In this document: positions 34,884 to 43,797 of the stretch, piece after piece
How the letters are laid out: each line of letters begins with the position of its first letter
Numbering within the stretch: position 1 is the first letter of the stretch
Origin: Roseateles sp. YR242
GTDB taxonomy: Bacteria > Pseudomonadota > Gammaproteobacteria > Burkholderiales > Burkholderiaceae_C
Direction: 5' to 3'
Assembly: GCF_900109745.1 (NCBI RefSeq)
Contig: NZ_FOAV01000010.1
Coordinates: 1 to 64,000 of the forward strand
Length of the DNA stretch: 64,000 nucleotides
Translations under genes and position numbers: made by a program
The notes under the pieces: model-generated
The model's input: only the letters and a program-made list of their open reading frames with translations
What the model was told of the DNA's origin: nothing
Database searches by the model: none

Positions 34884-36976
34884 GATTCCATTCCAGGACG
34901 CGCAGGCCGGCCACGGCGGGCCAGCCAGGCTTCAAATTCATCCGCCGGCATGGCGGTGGCAATGACTTCGCCCTGCAGTTCGTCGCAGCCCCACTCGGCC
35001 AGCAGATGCCACTGGCGGGCATTGCGAACGCCTTCCGCGCCCACGCGCAGGCCCAGGCCCTTGGCCATCTGCACCATCGCACGGGTGATGGCGGCCGAGC
35101 CGCCGTCCTCCGGCAGGCCCGCCACAAAGCTCTGGTCGATCTTGAGCTTGTCCAGCGGCAGCCGGGTGAGCTGGTTGAGCGCGGTGTAGCCAGTCCCGAA
35201 GTCGTCAATGGAGATGGCCAGGCCTTGCGCGCGCAAGGTGCGCAGCAGCTCGGGCAGGCGGTCGATCTCTTCGGTGAGCATGCGCTCGGTCAGCTCCAGC
35301 TCCAGCCATTCGCCCGGCACACCGGCGGACTTCAGCACCTGGCTGACGGATTTGGAGAAGCTGGCCAGTCGGAACTGCATGCTGGAGAGGTTCACGGCAA
35401 TCGGCACCGGAGCCACGCCGCTTTCGTGCCAGACACGGCTTTGGCGGGCCGCCTCCTGCATCACCCATTCCCCCAGCGGCACCATCAGCCGGTGGCGCTC
35501 GGCCACGAGGATGAAGGCGTCCGGCGCGAGCAGGCCCCGCACCGGATGGCGCCACCGCAGCAAGGCCTCGGCGCCGACCAGTTGACCGGTCTGCGCATCC
35601 ACCTGCGGCTGATAGAACAGCACGAATTCATCGGCGGTGAGCGCCTGGGCCAACTCGCCTTCCAGCACCAGATCCGCATAGGCGTTTTCGGCCATGGCGG
35701 GTTCGAAGAAACGGTAGGTGGCTCGGCCGGCAGTCTTGGCCAGGTACATCGCGGTGTCGGCGTGCTGGAGCAGCTCCTCCGGCGTGTCGCCATGGTCGGG
35801 GTAAAGCGCCACGCCGATGGAGGGGGTGACGGACAAGTCTCGCCCATCAGCACGAACCGGCACCTCCACCACGCTCAGCAGCGCGTTGAGCACCACCTGC
35901 ACGTCCTTGCGCTGATGCACATCCTCCAGCAGCACCACGAATTCATCGCCCCCAAAACGGGCCACCAGGTCGCTGGCGCGCAGGCCGCCACGCAGGCGTT
36001 CCGCCACGGTACGCAGCACCTGGTCACCTTCCAGATGGCCCAGCGAATCATTGACCCGCTTGAAGTTGTCCAGATCGATGAACAGCAGCGCCGCGCGGTC
36101 GCCGCCCGGCGTCAGGCGCTCACGCAGCCGTTCCATGAAGGTGGTGCGGTTGAGCAGGCCGGTCAAGGGGTCGTGATGGGCCAGGTGATGAATACGGATC
36201 ATCGCCGCATGCTGGGCGCGGATGTCCCGTACCACGGCCATGCGCAGGCGCTCACCATGGCGCCACAAGGTGCGGACGATGAATTCCACCGCCAGCCGCT
36301 CGCCGTCGCTGTTCACCACCGCCGTTTCATAACGGGTCTCGCCGCCGGCCTCCATGATCGCGCGCACCACGTCCACCTGGTCCGGCGCCACGAGGTCCAG
36401 CGCCTGCCGGCCAATCAGGGTTTCCAGGGAATAACCCAGCAGCTCGCACAGGGCGGGGTTGGCGTCGGTGATGACACCGTCCCGGTGGAAGACGATGCCC
36501 TCCAGCGAAGCCTCCATGAATTTGGCCATGCGCTCTTCGGACTCGCGCACCGCCTGCTCCGCCTCGTGGAAGCGGGTGATGTCGCTGATGAGCACAAACG
36601 CGGACTGCACATCGATGCCATCGGGCCCAACGTGCGGAATGAGGTTGACCTCCACCCAGCGCACCTCGCCGCCGGGCTGTTGCAGCCGTCGCTCGTAGCT
36701 GACGCTGACGCGTTCCTGCAGGACTCGCAGCACCTGCGGCTGGATTTCCCTGGCGGCCACCTCGCCGATCACTTCACTGACGGTCAGGCCCACGATGCTG
36801 CCCTCGTCCAACCCGAAGGCCGCCGCGTACTGGCGGTTGGCGAACAGGCAGGTGAGGTCGTGGGCGTCAAAGACGGCGATCAGCACCGGCACGTTGTCCG
36901 CCAGCAGGCGAAAACGGGCGGCCTGATCGGCGGCGGAGACCGTGGGGCGAGAGACCGGCTTGGCGGATTTGGTCAT
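34880..36976 (-). CDS. PAS-PAS-GGDEF-EAL protein (c-di-GMP cyclase/phosphodiesterase)
   Basis: The 698-residue protein has two PAS domains (about 20-140 and 145-265), a GGDEF domain (about 280-430) with intact GGDEF and an RASD I-site five residues before it, and an EAL domain (about 445-690). The EAL domain keeps GAEALLRWRHP, VNLSSMQF, ELTERML, DDFGTGYTAL and KIDQSFV, so phosphodiesterase activity is plausible; AEGVRN and ELQGEV replace the usual AEGVET and QGY. No membrane segments are seen, so it is a cytoplasmic sensor. It begins 1 bp after the udg stop and overlaps midA by 4 bp. Confidence 0.93.
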   Translation of the reverse strand: MTKSAKPVSRPTVSAADQAARFRLLADNVPVLIAVFDAHDLTCLFANRQYAAAFGLDEGSIVGLTVSEVIGEVAAREIQPQVLRVLQERVSVSYERRLQQPGGEVRWVEVNLIPHVGPDGIDVQSAFVLISDITRFHEAEQAVRESEERMAKFMEASLEGIVFHRDGVITDANPALCELLGYSLETLIGRQALDLVAPDQVDVVRAIMEAGGETRYETAVVNSDGERLAVEFIVRTLWRHGERLRMAVVRDIRAQHAAMIRIHHLAHHDPLTGLLNRTTFMERLRERLTPGGDRAALLFIDLDNFKRVNDSLGHLEGDQVLRTVAERLRGGLRASDLVARFGGDEFVVLLEDVHQRKDVQVVLNALLSVVEVPVRADGRDLSVTPSIGVALYPDHGDTPEELLQHADTAMYLAKTAGRATYRFFEPAMAENAYADLVLEGELAQALTADEFVLFYQPQVDAQTGQLVGAEALLRWRHPVRGLLAPDAFILVAERHRLMVPLGEWVMQEAARQSRVWHESGVAPVPIAVNLSSMQFRLASFSKSVSQVLKSAGVPGEWLELELTERMLTEEIDRLPELLRTLRAQGLAISIDDFGTGYTALNQLTRLPLDKLKIDQSFVAGLPEDGGSAAITRAMVQMAKGLGLRVGAEGVRNARQWHLLAEWGCDELQGEVIATAMPADEFEAWLARRGRPARPGMES

Positions 36977-37903
36977 TCAGGCCGCCGTCTCCAGGGTCTT
37001 TCTTGCCAGGCACAGGTCTTCCCAGGCCCGGGCTTTGTCCGGCAGATTACGCAGGAGATAGGCCGGGTGATAGGTGACGACCAGCGGCACGCCCTGGTAA
37101 CGGTGGACACGGCCTCGCAAGCGGCCGATGGCGTCCTGGCTCTGCAGCAGTTGCTGCACCGCAAAGCGCCCCATGGCCAGGATGATGCGCGGCTGGATCA
37201 GTTCGATCTGCCGCTGCAGGAAAGGTTCGCACTGCGCCAGTTCTGCCGGGTCGGGATTGCGATTGCGCGGCGGTCGGCATTTCAGGGTGTTGGCAATGTA
37301 GACCTGCTGCTCCGGCGGGCCTTCTTCGCGGCTGAGCCCCAGGGCGCGCAGCATGTTGTCCAGCAGCTTGCCGGCATTGCCGACAAAGGGCTCGCCCTGG
37401 AGGTCTTCCTGCTCGCCCGGGGCTTCGCCGACGATCATCCAATGGGCGTTGGGGTTGCCGACCCCGAAGACCGTGTTCTTGCGGGATTCGCACAGCCCGC
37501 AGGCCTGACAACCGGCCACGGCACCGCGCAGGCCGTCCCAGTCCAGCGCCGCGATGGCTTCACGTGCCAGACCCGGTCGGCGGGGCGCGTCCCCCTCCGG
37601 CGCAGCGCCGGTGCCCGGCAGCACCCGCGCCAGCACCTCGGCCACACGGCGCGGTGCTGCTGGCTCGGCGGCGGCCACTGCAGGCGAAGGCGCGGGCACA
37701 CGCGGCTGTGCAGGTGGGGCCCGAGGCCGTTCCGGCGTCATCACGGCGGCGCCGGCCTGATCGGCGGCGGCCGCGTGGGTCGTGGTTGTTGAAGCCGGGG
37801 GAGCCAACGTGGCCGCTGGGGCGGTGGTGCGTTCACCCTGCGGCACCCAGATCTTCAGGCCCATGGCCTCCAGCATGAGTCGCTGGCGTTCACTCCAGGT
37901 CAT
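36977..37903 (-). CDS. udg: Uracil-DNA glycosylase, family 4 (4Fe-4S)
   Basis: The enzyme removes uracil from DNA. The 308-residue protein has a poorly conserved Ala/Pro/Thr-rich segment (about 25-110) after a short N-terminal helix. The catalytic domain that follows has [17 protein letters not shown] (159-175), [13 protein letters not shown] and THY-like TYHPAYLLR near the end. Cysteines 135, 138, 209 and 225 can ligate the 4Fe-4S cluster as in Thermus UDGa. It overlaps the rimI stop by 4 bp. Confidence 0.93.
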   Translation of the reverse strand: MTWSERQRLMLEAMGLKIWVPQGERTTAPAATLAPPASTTTTHAAAADQAGAAVMTPERPRAPPAQPRVPAPSPAVAAAEPAAPRRVAEVLARVLPGTGAAPEGDAPRRPGLAREAIAALDWDGLRGAVAGCQACGLCESRKNTVFGVGNPNAHWMIVGEAPGEQEDLQGEPFVGNAGKLLDNMLRALGLSREEGPPEQQVYIANTLKCRPPRNRNPDPAELAQCEPFLQRQIELIQPRIILAMGRFAVQQLLQSQDAIGRLRGRVHRYQGVPLVVTYHPAYLLRNLPDKARAWEDLCLARKTLETAA

Positions 37904-38397
37904 GCCGCGGGTCCTGTCAATCGAAGCGTCATCAGAATGGCGTCCTCGCGGCCCTCCGCGCAGGGGTAGTACCCCCGGCGCAGGCCGCTCTGCACAAAGC
38001 CGTATTGTTCATAAAGCCGGCGAGCACGCTCATTGCTGATGCGCACCTCCAGCCAGATCTGTTCGCAGTGGCGGGCCAGCGCGATGACCGACAACGCGTC
38101 CAGCATGCGCCGTGCCAGGCCCTGCCCTTGCAGGTCGGGGGCCACCGTGATGTTGAGCAGGTGCAGTTCATCCACCACCTGCATGGCCATGAAGTAGCCG
38201 CACAGGCGGGCCTGCGCGTCCCTGAGCACAAAACCGACATAACCGGCCGCCAGTGAATCGATGAAGTTGCCGCGCGTCCAGGGGTGGCTGTAGGCCACGT
38301 TCTCGATGGCCATGATCTCGTCCAGGTCGATGCTGCGCAGCGGTTGCAGCGCCTGGAGGGCGGGCGAGAGAAGAACGTCCTTGGGCTGAGCGCTCAC
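37900..38397 (-). CDS. rimI: Ribosomal-protein-alanine N-acetyltransferase
   Basis: RimI acetylates the N-terminus of ribosomal protein S18. This is a GNAT-fold protein of 165 residues from GTG 38397, with the acetyl-CoA-binding motif ITVAPDLQGQGLARRMLDAL (about 83-102) and the C-terminal NERARRLYEQYGF and RRGYYP segments typical of RimI. The GTG start lies 10 bp after the tsaB stop. The frame remains open upstream, but the sequence there belongs to tsaB. tsaB-rimI is a widely conserved pair. Confidence 0.94.
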   Translation of the reverse strand: MSAQPKDVLLSPALQALQPLRSIDLDEIMAIENVAYSHPWTRGNFIDSLAAGYVGFVLRDAQARLCGYFMAMQVVDELHLLNITVAPDLQGQGLARRMLDALSVIALARHCEQIWLEVRISNERARRLYEQYGFVQSGLRRGYYPCAEGREDAILMTLRLTGPAA

Positions 38398-38407
38398 GGC
38401 GGCGTCC

Positions 38408-39172
38408 TCAGGCGGGGGCTGTGCCGGCAGTGGCCTTGGCGGCCTCCCGCTCGGCGGTGGTCTGCGCGACCTTGTCGCGGACATACAGCGGGAGCGCCTG
38501 CGAGGCGTCTTCGGCCAGCCCCTGGTCCCAGGCCTGCATGGCGAGCGCCCCCAGGGCACGGGCACGGGAATGGGTGTGTTCGATGCGCAAGGCCGGGCCA
38601 CCATCCAGCCGCATGGCCACCAGGGCCGAGCCCGCCACACAGGCGGCGGGCTGTTCCGCCCACAGTTGCTGCAGCGCGGCCGCATCAACCAGCATGGGCG
38701 CGTCCAGCACCGTCCAGGCCTGGCCCTCCCAGCGATAGCGGCCCGCGTAGATCTGGTTCATGCGGGCGTCCATGGCAACCCAGACGTCCCAGCCTGCGGC
38801 GGGCGACTGTGATGGCGGGACTGATGGTGCCTGCGACTGCGATTGCGCCGCCCACTGCTGCCGGGCGTCTTCCGCCACCAGCATGAGGCTGTCCAGCGCC
38901 AGCACCGGTTTGTTGGCCCCGAAGGCCAGGCCCTGCGCCACCGAGCAGGCGGTACGCAGGCCGGTGAAGGCGCCAGGGCCACGCCCGAAGGCGATGGCGT
39001 CCAGGGCCGGCAGGGCGACACCCGCTTCTCGCAGCAATGCCAGGGCGTCCGGCACCATGTGCTGCGAGGCCTGGGCACCACCATCGGCATCCACAAAAGC
39101 AGCATGGCCCTGGCCCACGAGGGCCAGAGCCATGTGTTCGGTGGAGCTATCCAGGGCCAGTAACACGCTCAT
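38408..39172 (-). CDS. tsaB: tRNA t6A biosynthesis protein TsaB
   Basis: TsaB partners TsaD and TsaE in making the t6A37 tRNA modification. ATG 39172 gives 254 residues beginning MSVLLALDSSTEHMALAL. The ASKHA-fold motifs LDSST, FGRGPGAFTGLRTACSVAQG (about 63-82) and DARMNQIYAGRY are present. A Gln/Ser/Pro-rich insertion (about 107-122) is not in the family core. Sua5, another enzyme of the same pathway, is at 42730-43797. It heads the leftward run tsaB-rimI-udg-c-di-GMP protein-midA. Confidence 0.94.
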   Translation of the reverse strand: MSVLLALDSSTEHMALALVGQGHAAFVDADGGAQASQHMVPDALALLREAGVALPALDAIAFGRGPGAFTGLRTACSVAQGLAFGANKPVLALDSLMLVAEDARQQWAAQSQSQAPSVPPSQSPAAGWDVWVAMDARMNQIYAGRYRWEGQAWTVLDAPMLVDAAALQQLWAEQPAACVAGSALVAMRLDGGPALRIEHTHSRARALGALAMQAWDQGLAEDASQALPLYVRDKVAQTTAEREAAKATAGTAPA

Positions 39173-39221
39173 GCAGCAAGTGTAGTGGCCCCGGCAGGCC
39201 CGGGAAGGGCCTCCCCCTCGT

Positions 39222-39920
39222 TTAGAAGGAGTAGCCGAGCGACAAGGAGTACACCATCGGGCGGAAATTGATGCGCGTACGCAGCGTTTCATCACCGTCA
39301 TTGGTGGTGGTGACCGCGCGCATGTTGCTCTTCACGTCCGCATAAGCGGCCGTGCCGACCAGCGACCAACGCTCGCTGTAGCGCAGGGTGAAGCCCACGT
39401 GGGCCGCGGCGCCCCAGGAGTTGCTCAGGTAGATCTTGGTCGGACCGCCCGAGACCGCATTGCCGGTGGGCGTGCTGCGGGTCTTCTCGAAGTAGGTGTA
39501 GTTCAGGCCCAGACCGACGAACGGGTAGAGCTTGGGCAGCAACGGGCCGAAGTGGTAGTTCACGAACACCGTGGGCGGCATCTGGCGCACGGTGGCGATC
39601 TGGCCGACGTTCTGCAGAACGCCGGAGCCATACACCTTGTGCGAGGGCGGCAGGCCCAGCACCAGCTCACCACTCCACTGTTCCGCAAAGCGGTAGACAT
39701 AGCCGAAGCCGGTGGTGGTCTGGTCGCCCACACGCACCTTGGCGCCCGGGTCCGGGAACTCCTTGGAGCCGCCGGTCAACGGGCCGGCCTTGCTGTTGAC
39801 GTCAATATGGGCCAGGCCCAGATAGACGGTGCTGGTGCCGACCTTGGCGTCCTGCGCGCTGGCCAGGCCGCTGATGGCGAGCAGAGCGGCGCCGGCGAGG
39901 ATGGAAATGTTCTTGTTCAT
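39222..39920 (-). CDS. OmpW family outer-membrane protein (second copy)
   Basis: The 232-residue protein starts at ATG 39920 with a clean signal peptide (ISILAGAALLAISGLASAQ). OmpW signatures are GFGYVYRFAEQWSGELVLGL, MPPTVFVNYHFGPLLPKLYPF and VGLGLNYTYFE, and it ends SLSLGYSF with the C-terminal Phe. Two loops are longer than in the copy at 23518, including one with a GNAVSGGPTKIY insertion. It begins 26 bp after the stop of the lipase-like lipoprotein on the same strand, so the two may be co-transcribed. Confidence 0.92.
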   Translation of the reverse strand: MNKNISILAGAALLAISGLASAQDAKVGTSTVYLGLAHIDVNSKAGPLTGGSKEFPDPGAKVRVGDQTTTGFGYVYRFAEQWSGELVLGLPPSHKVYGSGVLQNVGQIATVRQMPPTVFVNYHFGPLLPKLYPFVGLGLNYTYFEKTRSTPTGNAVSGGPTKIYLSNSWGAAAHVGFTLRYSERWSLVGTAAYADVKSNMRAVTTTNDGDETLRTRINFRPMVYSLSLGYSF

Positions 39921-39946
39921 GTTGCGTCTCCGTGTCTGTTCTTCAA

Positions 39947-41368
39947 TCAACCGCCGGCTGCCAGCACTTGCTGGAAGTAGCTACGCACGACGACGTTGCA
40001 GAACGGAGGAACCAGCGTGCCGTGGTAGGCACCGGCAATGGCCGTGGCGGACGCGGTGGCGGCTGCGACGGGGTCGTTCGGATAGGCGGCCGCAGCGGCT
40101 GCGCCCGTCGCTGCCTTGCCCTGTGCAAAACCGCCGGCCACGGTAGCGCCCACGGTGGTGGCGTCTTCCACGTTGTACGCCGTCACCGTGGCAGCCTTGG
40201 GCTGGGCCGACAGGTTGGCCTTGGCAGCGGTGGTGTTGATCGCAAAGTAAACCGTCGGGTCATTGGCACCACCACACAGGGCGACCGGGTGCTTCGGCGC
40301 CCAGTCCAGCAGCGTGTTGGTGACCAGGGCCTTGCGGAAGTTGGAGCTCGCGTAACCAGCACGGAAGGTGTCGGTCAGCAGCCCACCCGTACCGAACAAG
40401 GTCCGGAAGGTGCTGTCTGCAGGCAGCTTGCCGGCAGCCATGAGGTCCGCCAGCGACGTGTCGGTCGGGAACAGGGTCTCGGCCGTGGCTGCGTACTGGG
40501 TCTGATAGATCTCAGTCGGTGCGCTGTAGATGTTGCCGTAGGCCTTCTGATAGCTGGTCACCATCAGGGGCAGGAACAGCGTGGCGCCGATGTTGCCCTT
40601 CTCCCCGCCCACGATCTGGTCGCCAAAGCCGGCCAGGTTGTACGGGCCGGACATGCCGCCGACGGCCGAGATGGTGAACTCGCTGCTGTAGTCACGCTCG
40701 ATGACCTTCTGCGTGGCCAGCGCCACGTGGCCGCCTTGCGAGTAACCCGCGATCAGCAGCTTGGCGGACGGCTGGGTGGTGATGGTGGTGGCGTTGGCGC
40801 CCAGATAGCTCTTGGCAGCGCGCAGGCCGTCCACCATGTCAACGGCCGACGACTCGGCGTTGAGGTAGGGGGTGTAGTTCAGGCCCGAGCGGTCATAACC
40901 CATGTAGTTGGGCGCGACCACGATGAAACCCTGGGCGGCGTAGAAGGCCATCACCAGCGACGCTTCAGTATTGGTCGTCACCTGAGCCATGTTGAAGCTC
41001 TTGGTGGTGGTGGTGCCGTGGGCATACAGCAGCACCGGGCGCTGGCCCGTGCAGCTGGCATCGGTGCCACTGGGCACCAGCACGCCGGTGGACGCGGTGG
41101 CGGGGTTGCCATTCGGGTCACGGGTCATGTAGTAGACGTAGTGCACATCCACGCCGCACTTGGCGGTGCCCGACAGGGCCTGGATGCCCTTGCTGCTGGT
41201 GCCGGCGTCGATCTGCGCGATGGTGGCGGAGCCACCCAGCTGGCCCAGCACCACGGTGCCACGCGGCACCACCGGGTCATCGTTGGCGGCGCCGCTGCCG
41301 CCGCCGCAGGCGCTGAGCAGGACCGAGGCAGCCAGGGCCAGGCCGGCCAATGGGTAATGGCGATTCAT
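39947..41368 (-). CDS. Secreted alpha/beta-hydrolase lipoprotein (secretory-lipase-like)
   Basis: The 473-residue protein has a lipoprotein signal peptide with lipobox LSAC (Cys21) and CGGGSG after it. The hydrolase core has a nucleophile elbow GYSQGG (about residue 211), ANDPTV with a candidate catalytic Asp and AYHGTLVPPFC near the C-terminus with a candidate His; YAHGTTTTKS resembles the oxyanion region. The layout is that of the secretory lipase (LIP) family acting on long-chain esters. The promoter region has a perfect 14-bp inverted repeat (41431-41444) of the kind bound by TetR proteins. Confidence 0.85.
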   Translation of the reverse strand: MNRHYPLAGLALAASVLLSACGGGSGAANDDPVVPRGTVVLGQLGGSATIAQIDAGTSSKGIQALSGTAKCGVDVHYVYYMTRDPNGNPATASTGVLVPSGTDASCTGQRPVLLYAHGTTTTKSFNMAQVTTNTEASLVMAFYAAQGFIVVAPNYMGYDRSGLNYTPYLNAESSAVDMVDGLRAAKSYLGANATTITTQPSAKLLIAGYSQGGHVALATQKVIERDYSSEFTISAVGGMSGPYNLAGFGDQIVGGEKGNIGATLFLPLMVTSYQKAYGNIYSAPTEIYQTQYAATAETLFPTDTSLADLMAAGKLPADSTFRTLFGTGGLLTDTFRAGYASSNFRKALVTNTLLDWAPKHPVALCGGANDPTVYFAINTTAAKANLSAQPKAATVTAYNVEDATTVGATVAGGFAQGKAATGAAAAAAYPNDPVAAATASATAIAGAYHGTLVPPFCNVVVRSYFQQVLAAGG

Positions 41369-41794
41369 TCAGACTTCTCCAGGGTTGTCTCCGTCGGTTG
41401 TGCTCCCGGAGAGAGGTGGGGGCACTAAATCGAACGGTCGTTCGTTTTTCTCAAGGGTCACTATAAGCGCAGGGGTCACCACGTTCTTAAACGTAAAAAC
41501 CCTGACATGTCGCAGCATGCCAGGGTCTTGCGCACACAAAAACGAAGTCGCGGCGTGCTCGCAACACAAATGACGCAGAAGTGCGATTGCGGCCCGTCAA
41601 CACACTGAAAGACGCCGAAATGGTGCAAATCGGCGTTGCGGCAATGGCACAGGGGTTGCAGCAATCACCCAATGCAAAGGGGGACAGGCAAGGCCTGTCC
41701 CCCTCGGGGTGAATCGTGCGCTGTCCGGTGGCTTACCACTGGCAGCACAGCGCGATCAATGATCGGCCATCAGCGATGGCTCCAATGAGCGACC
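41369..41794. other. Non-coding region between the two lipoprotein genes
   Basis: No convincing gene is seen in these 426 bp. It holds the lipase-gene promoter with its operator-like repeat (41426-41454) and, at 41679-41703, a perfect 11-bp hairpin GGGGGACAGGC/GCCTGTCCCCC with a 3-base loop but no T run. The middle, 41470-41670, is less GC-rich than the surroundings and otherwise featureless. Confidence 0.6.
41426..41454 (-). promoter_or_regulatory. Lipase-gene promoter with TetR-type operator
   Basis: CGAACGGTCGTTCG at 41431-41444 is a perfect inverted repeat (CGAACG-N2-CGTTCG). Read leftwards it lies between a -35-like TTGAGA (41449-41454) and a -10-like GATTTA (41426-41431) separated by 17 bp, so a bound repressor would block RNA polymerase. 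TetR-family operators commonly have this form. The repressor gene is not in the window. Confidence 0.6.
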
Positions 41795-42733
41795 TTAGAA
41801 CGGGTTGTTGGAGGCCCGGGTCTGTGCCAGCGAGGCAATACGTGCCTGCACCGACGGGCCCAGCAGCGTGCTGTTGGCCCACATGTAGCTGGACGAAGTG
41901 GCGGCACTGACCAGCGTCTTGTCCGTGCACAGCGGCGGCTGGTAGGCATCCAGGCAGGCGGCCTCCGTCGAGTTGGAGAGGCTGTAGTAGCTCGGGTACT
42001 TGGCCACGTTCTGCAGCAGCTCATCCGTCAGGATCAGGCCGATCTTGTGGCCGTCATTGACGAGGTTCAGCCGCAGGCCGAGATTGAAGCGGGTGGACAG
42101 CTCGGACAGCAGCTTGGCACGGTCGACGTCGGCGTGGGAGTTCTTCTCCGTGACGGCGAATGGGGTCACGCCCATGTCCTGCGTCGTGGAAACGATGACC
42201 TTGCCGCCGGCATTGGCGATGGTGTTGATCGTGGCGGCCAGGGCCGCGCCGCGTGCCTCCGCTTCGTCACCCAGGACCTCCTCGCTCTGGGCGCCATAGG
42301 AGGCGTAGAGCTCGAGGATGTCATTGGCACCGGCCAGCACCGTCACCAGGTCCTTGCCATTGAAGCCATCCAGCGCGAACTGCTGGTCCACCTGCGTGGC
42401 CACATCGGCCACCTTGGCGCCCGAGGTGGCATACATCACTGCCGTGGTAGCCGCGAGGTTGGAGGTGTTGCACTGCTTGAAGACCAGCCCGTAGTAGGAC
42501 GCCAGGGTCTGGACCCAGATCGGGTTGGACGTGCAGGCGATGGCGCCCGTGGTCGTATCCGTGGCGTTGATGGTGTACTTGCTGCCGTCGCTGCGCAGGG
42601 CGCTGGTTTCGTCCCCGAATGCCAGCAGGCGGGTGGGCACGAACGGGTCGATCTGTGAGCTGCCGCCGCCACAGGCCGCCAGCAATACGGTCGCCCCCAG
42701 CAGACTGGCCAGGTGGCGCTTCAAACTCTTCAT
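41795..42733 (-). CDS. SGNH/GDSL-hydrolase-like lipoprotein lacking the catalytic triad
   Basis: The 312-residue protein has a lipobox ending at Cys21 (VLLAAC) and the overall SGNH layout: block I LLAFGDETSAL (about 36-46), block III VLAGANDI and a C-terminal YMWANSTLLGPSVQARIAS. In active enzymes block I is GDS with the nucleophile Ser and block V is DxxH. Here Glu42 replaces the Ser, Asn287 the Asp and Leu290 the His, while the block III Asn is kept. It may be a binding protein and not an esterase; use of the neighbouring Ser44 cannot be excluded. Its start overlaps the sua5 stop (ATGA). Confidence 0.75.
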   Translation of the reverse strand: MKSLKRHLASLLGATVLLAACGGGSSQIDPFVPTRLLAFGDETSALRSDGSKYTINATDTTTGAIACTSNPIWVQTLASYYGLVFKQCNTSNLAATTAVMYATSGAKVADVATQVDQQFALDGFNGKDLVTVLAGANDILELYASYGAQSEEVLGDEAEARGAALAATINTIANAGGKVIVSTTQDMGVTPFAVTEKNSHADVDRAKLLSELSTRFNLGLRLNLVNDGHKIGLILTDELLQNVAKYPSYYSLSNSTEAACLDAYQPPLCTDKTLVSAATSSSYMWANSTLLGPSVQARIASLAQTRASNNPF

Positions 42734-43797
42734 GAATTCTCCAAATCGTCAAACTCGGGCGACGCAAATGCCGCCGCCGCACGGGACAAGCGGTCCCGAA
42801 CACCATCCCAGGCCGCATCTTCCGGCGGAGCCTCGACCCAGATCTGCACCGCGCCTGCGGCATCCAGTTCACGCAGCACGGCAAACAGTTCCCGTGCGGC
42901 CGCCTTGGCATGCCCCGGCATGGTGCGGTGCGTGACCTCGGCAAAAGCCTCGCCAGCCAGCGCAGTGCGGGAATATACCGCCAGCCCCGCTGGTTTCCGG
43001 CCAGCCAATGCCTGTTGCAAGGCTTCAGAAGGCAAGAGACGGACCACCGCGCGCGGCGCGTAGTGAGCCGCCAGGGTGCCTGAGGCCTTGGGCGCCTGCC
43101 GGTCCGGCGCCCGCAAGGGCTCACCGGCGGCTGCCTCGATCTGGGCGGGCGTGAGCACCCCGGGGCGCAGCAACACGGGATACCCGCGGCTGCAGTCCAC
43201 GATGGTCGATTCGATGCCTACGTCGCAGGCGCCGCCATCCAGCACCAGCAGTCCCGGACCGAATTCCTCGGCCACATGGGCCGCCAGGGTGGGGCTGACC
43301 CGGCCAAACCGGTTGGCGCTGGGCGCGGCCAGCCCTTCCACCCCCCGGTCACGACAGGCCGCCATGAGGGCGCGTGCCACCGGATGGGACGGGCTGCGCA
43401 GGCCCACAGTGGCATGGCCGCCCGTGGCGGCGTTGGCCATGCCGGGGCGGCGCTGGACGATGAGCGTCAGCGGCCCCGGCCAGAAAGCCTCGACCAGCCG
43501 GTGCGCCACCGGGGGCAGGTCCTGGGCGAAGTGGCGCGCCCCCTGCTCGTCCAGCACATGCACGATGAGCGGATGGTCACTGGGCCGGCCCTTGGCGGCA
43601 AAGATCTTGGCCACGGCCGCGTCCTGGTCCGCCCGTGCGGCCAGGCCATAAACGGTCTCGGTGGGCAGGCCCACCAACTCTCCGGCGGCGAGGGTGTGGG
43701 CCGCCGCCTGGATGGCCTCGGGCAAGGCACCGTCCAGCACCTGCTGGGTGGTGCCGGCATGTCCGGTGTTTCCGGCTTCGCTCACCCGCTTCACCAT
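42730..43797 (-). CDS. sua5: L-threonylcarbamoyladenylate synthase, Sua5 type
   Basis: Sua5 makes threonylcarbamoyl-AMP from Thr, bicarbonate and ATP, the first step of t6A. The 355-residue protein has the YrdC domain (about 25-215) with LPTETVYGLAARADQDAAVA, KGRPSDHPLIVHV, GLAAPSANRFGRVSPT and IESTIVDCS, a linker, and the Sua5 C-terminal domain (about 235-345). It is therefore the two-domain Sua5 form and not the short TsaC. It overlaps purK by 7 bp and the SGNH-like gene by 4 bp. Confidence 0.95.
   Translation of the reverse strand: MVKRVSEAGNTGHAGTTQQVLDGALPEAIQAAAHTLAAGELVGLPTETVYGLAARADQDAAVAKIFAAKGRPSDHPLIVHVLDEQGARHFAQDLPPVAHRLVEAFWPGPLTLIVQRRPGMANAATGGHATVGLRSPSHPVARALMAACRDRGVEGLAAPSANRFGRVSPTLAAHVAEEFGPGLLVLDGGACDVGIESTIVDCSRGYPVLLRPGVLTPAQIEAAAGEPLRAPDRQAPKASGTLAAHYAPRAVVRLLPSEALQQALAGRKPAGLAVYSRTALAGEAFAEVTHRTMPGHAKAAARELFAVLRELDAAGAVQIWVEAPPEDAAWDGVRDRLSRAAAAFASPEFDDLENS

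Noticed and set aside
35006-37792. A 928-codon + strand open frame opposite the GGDEF-EAL and udg genes
   Set aside because: The composition is typical of frame shadows (His, Gln, Arg, Gly), and the - strand genes have complete domains and tight coupling.
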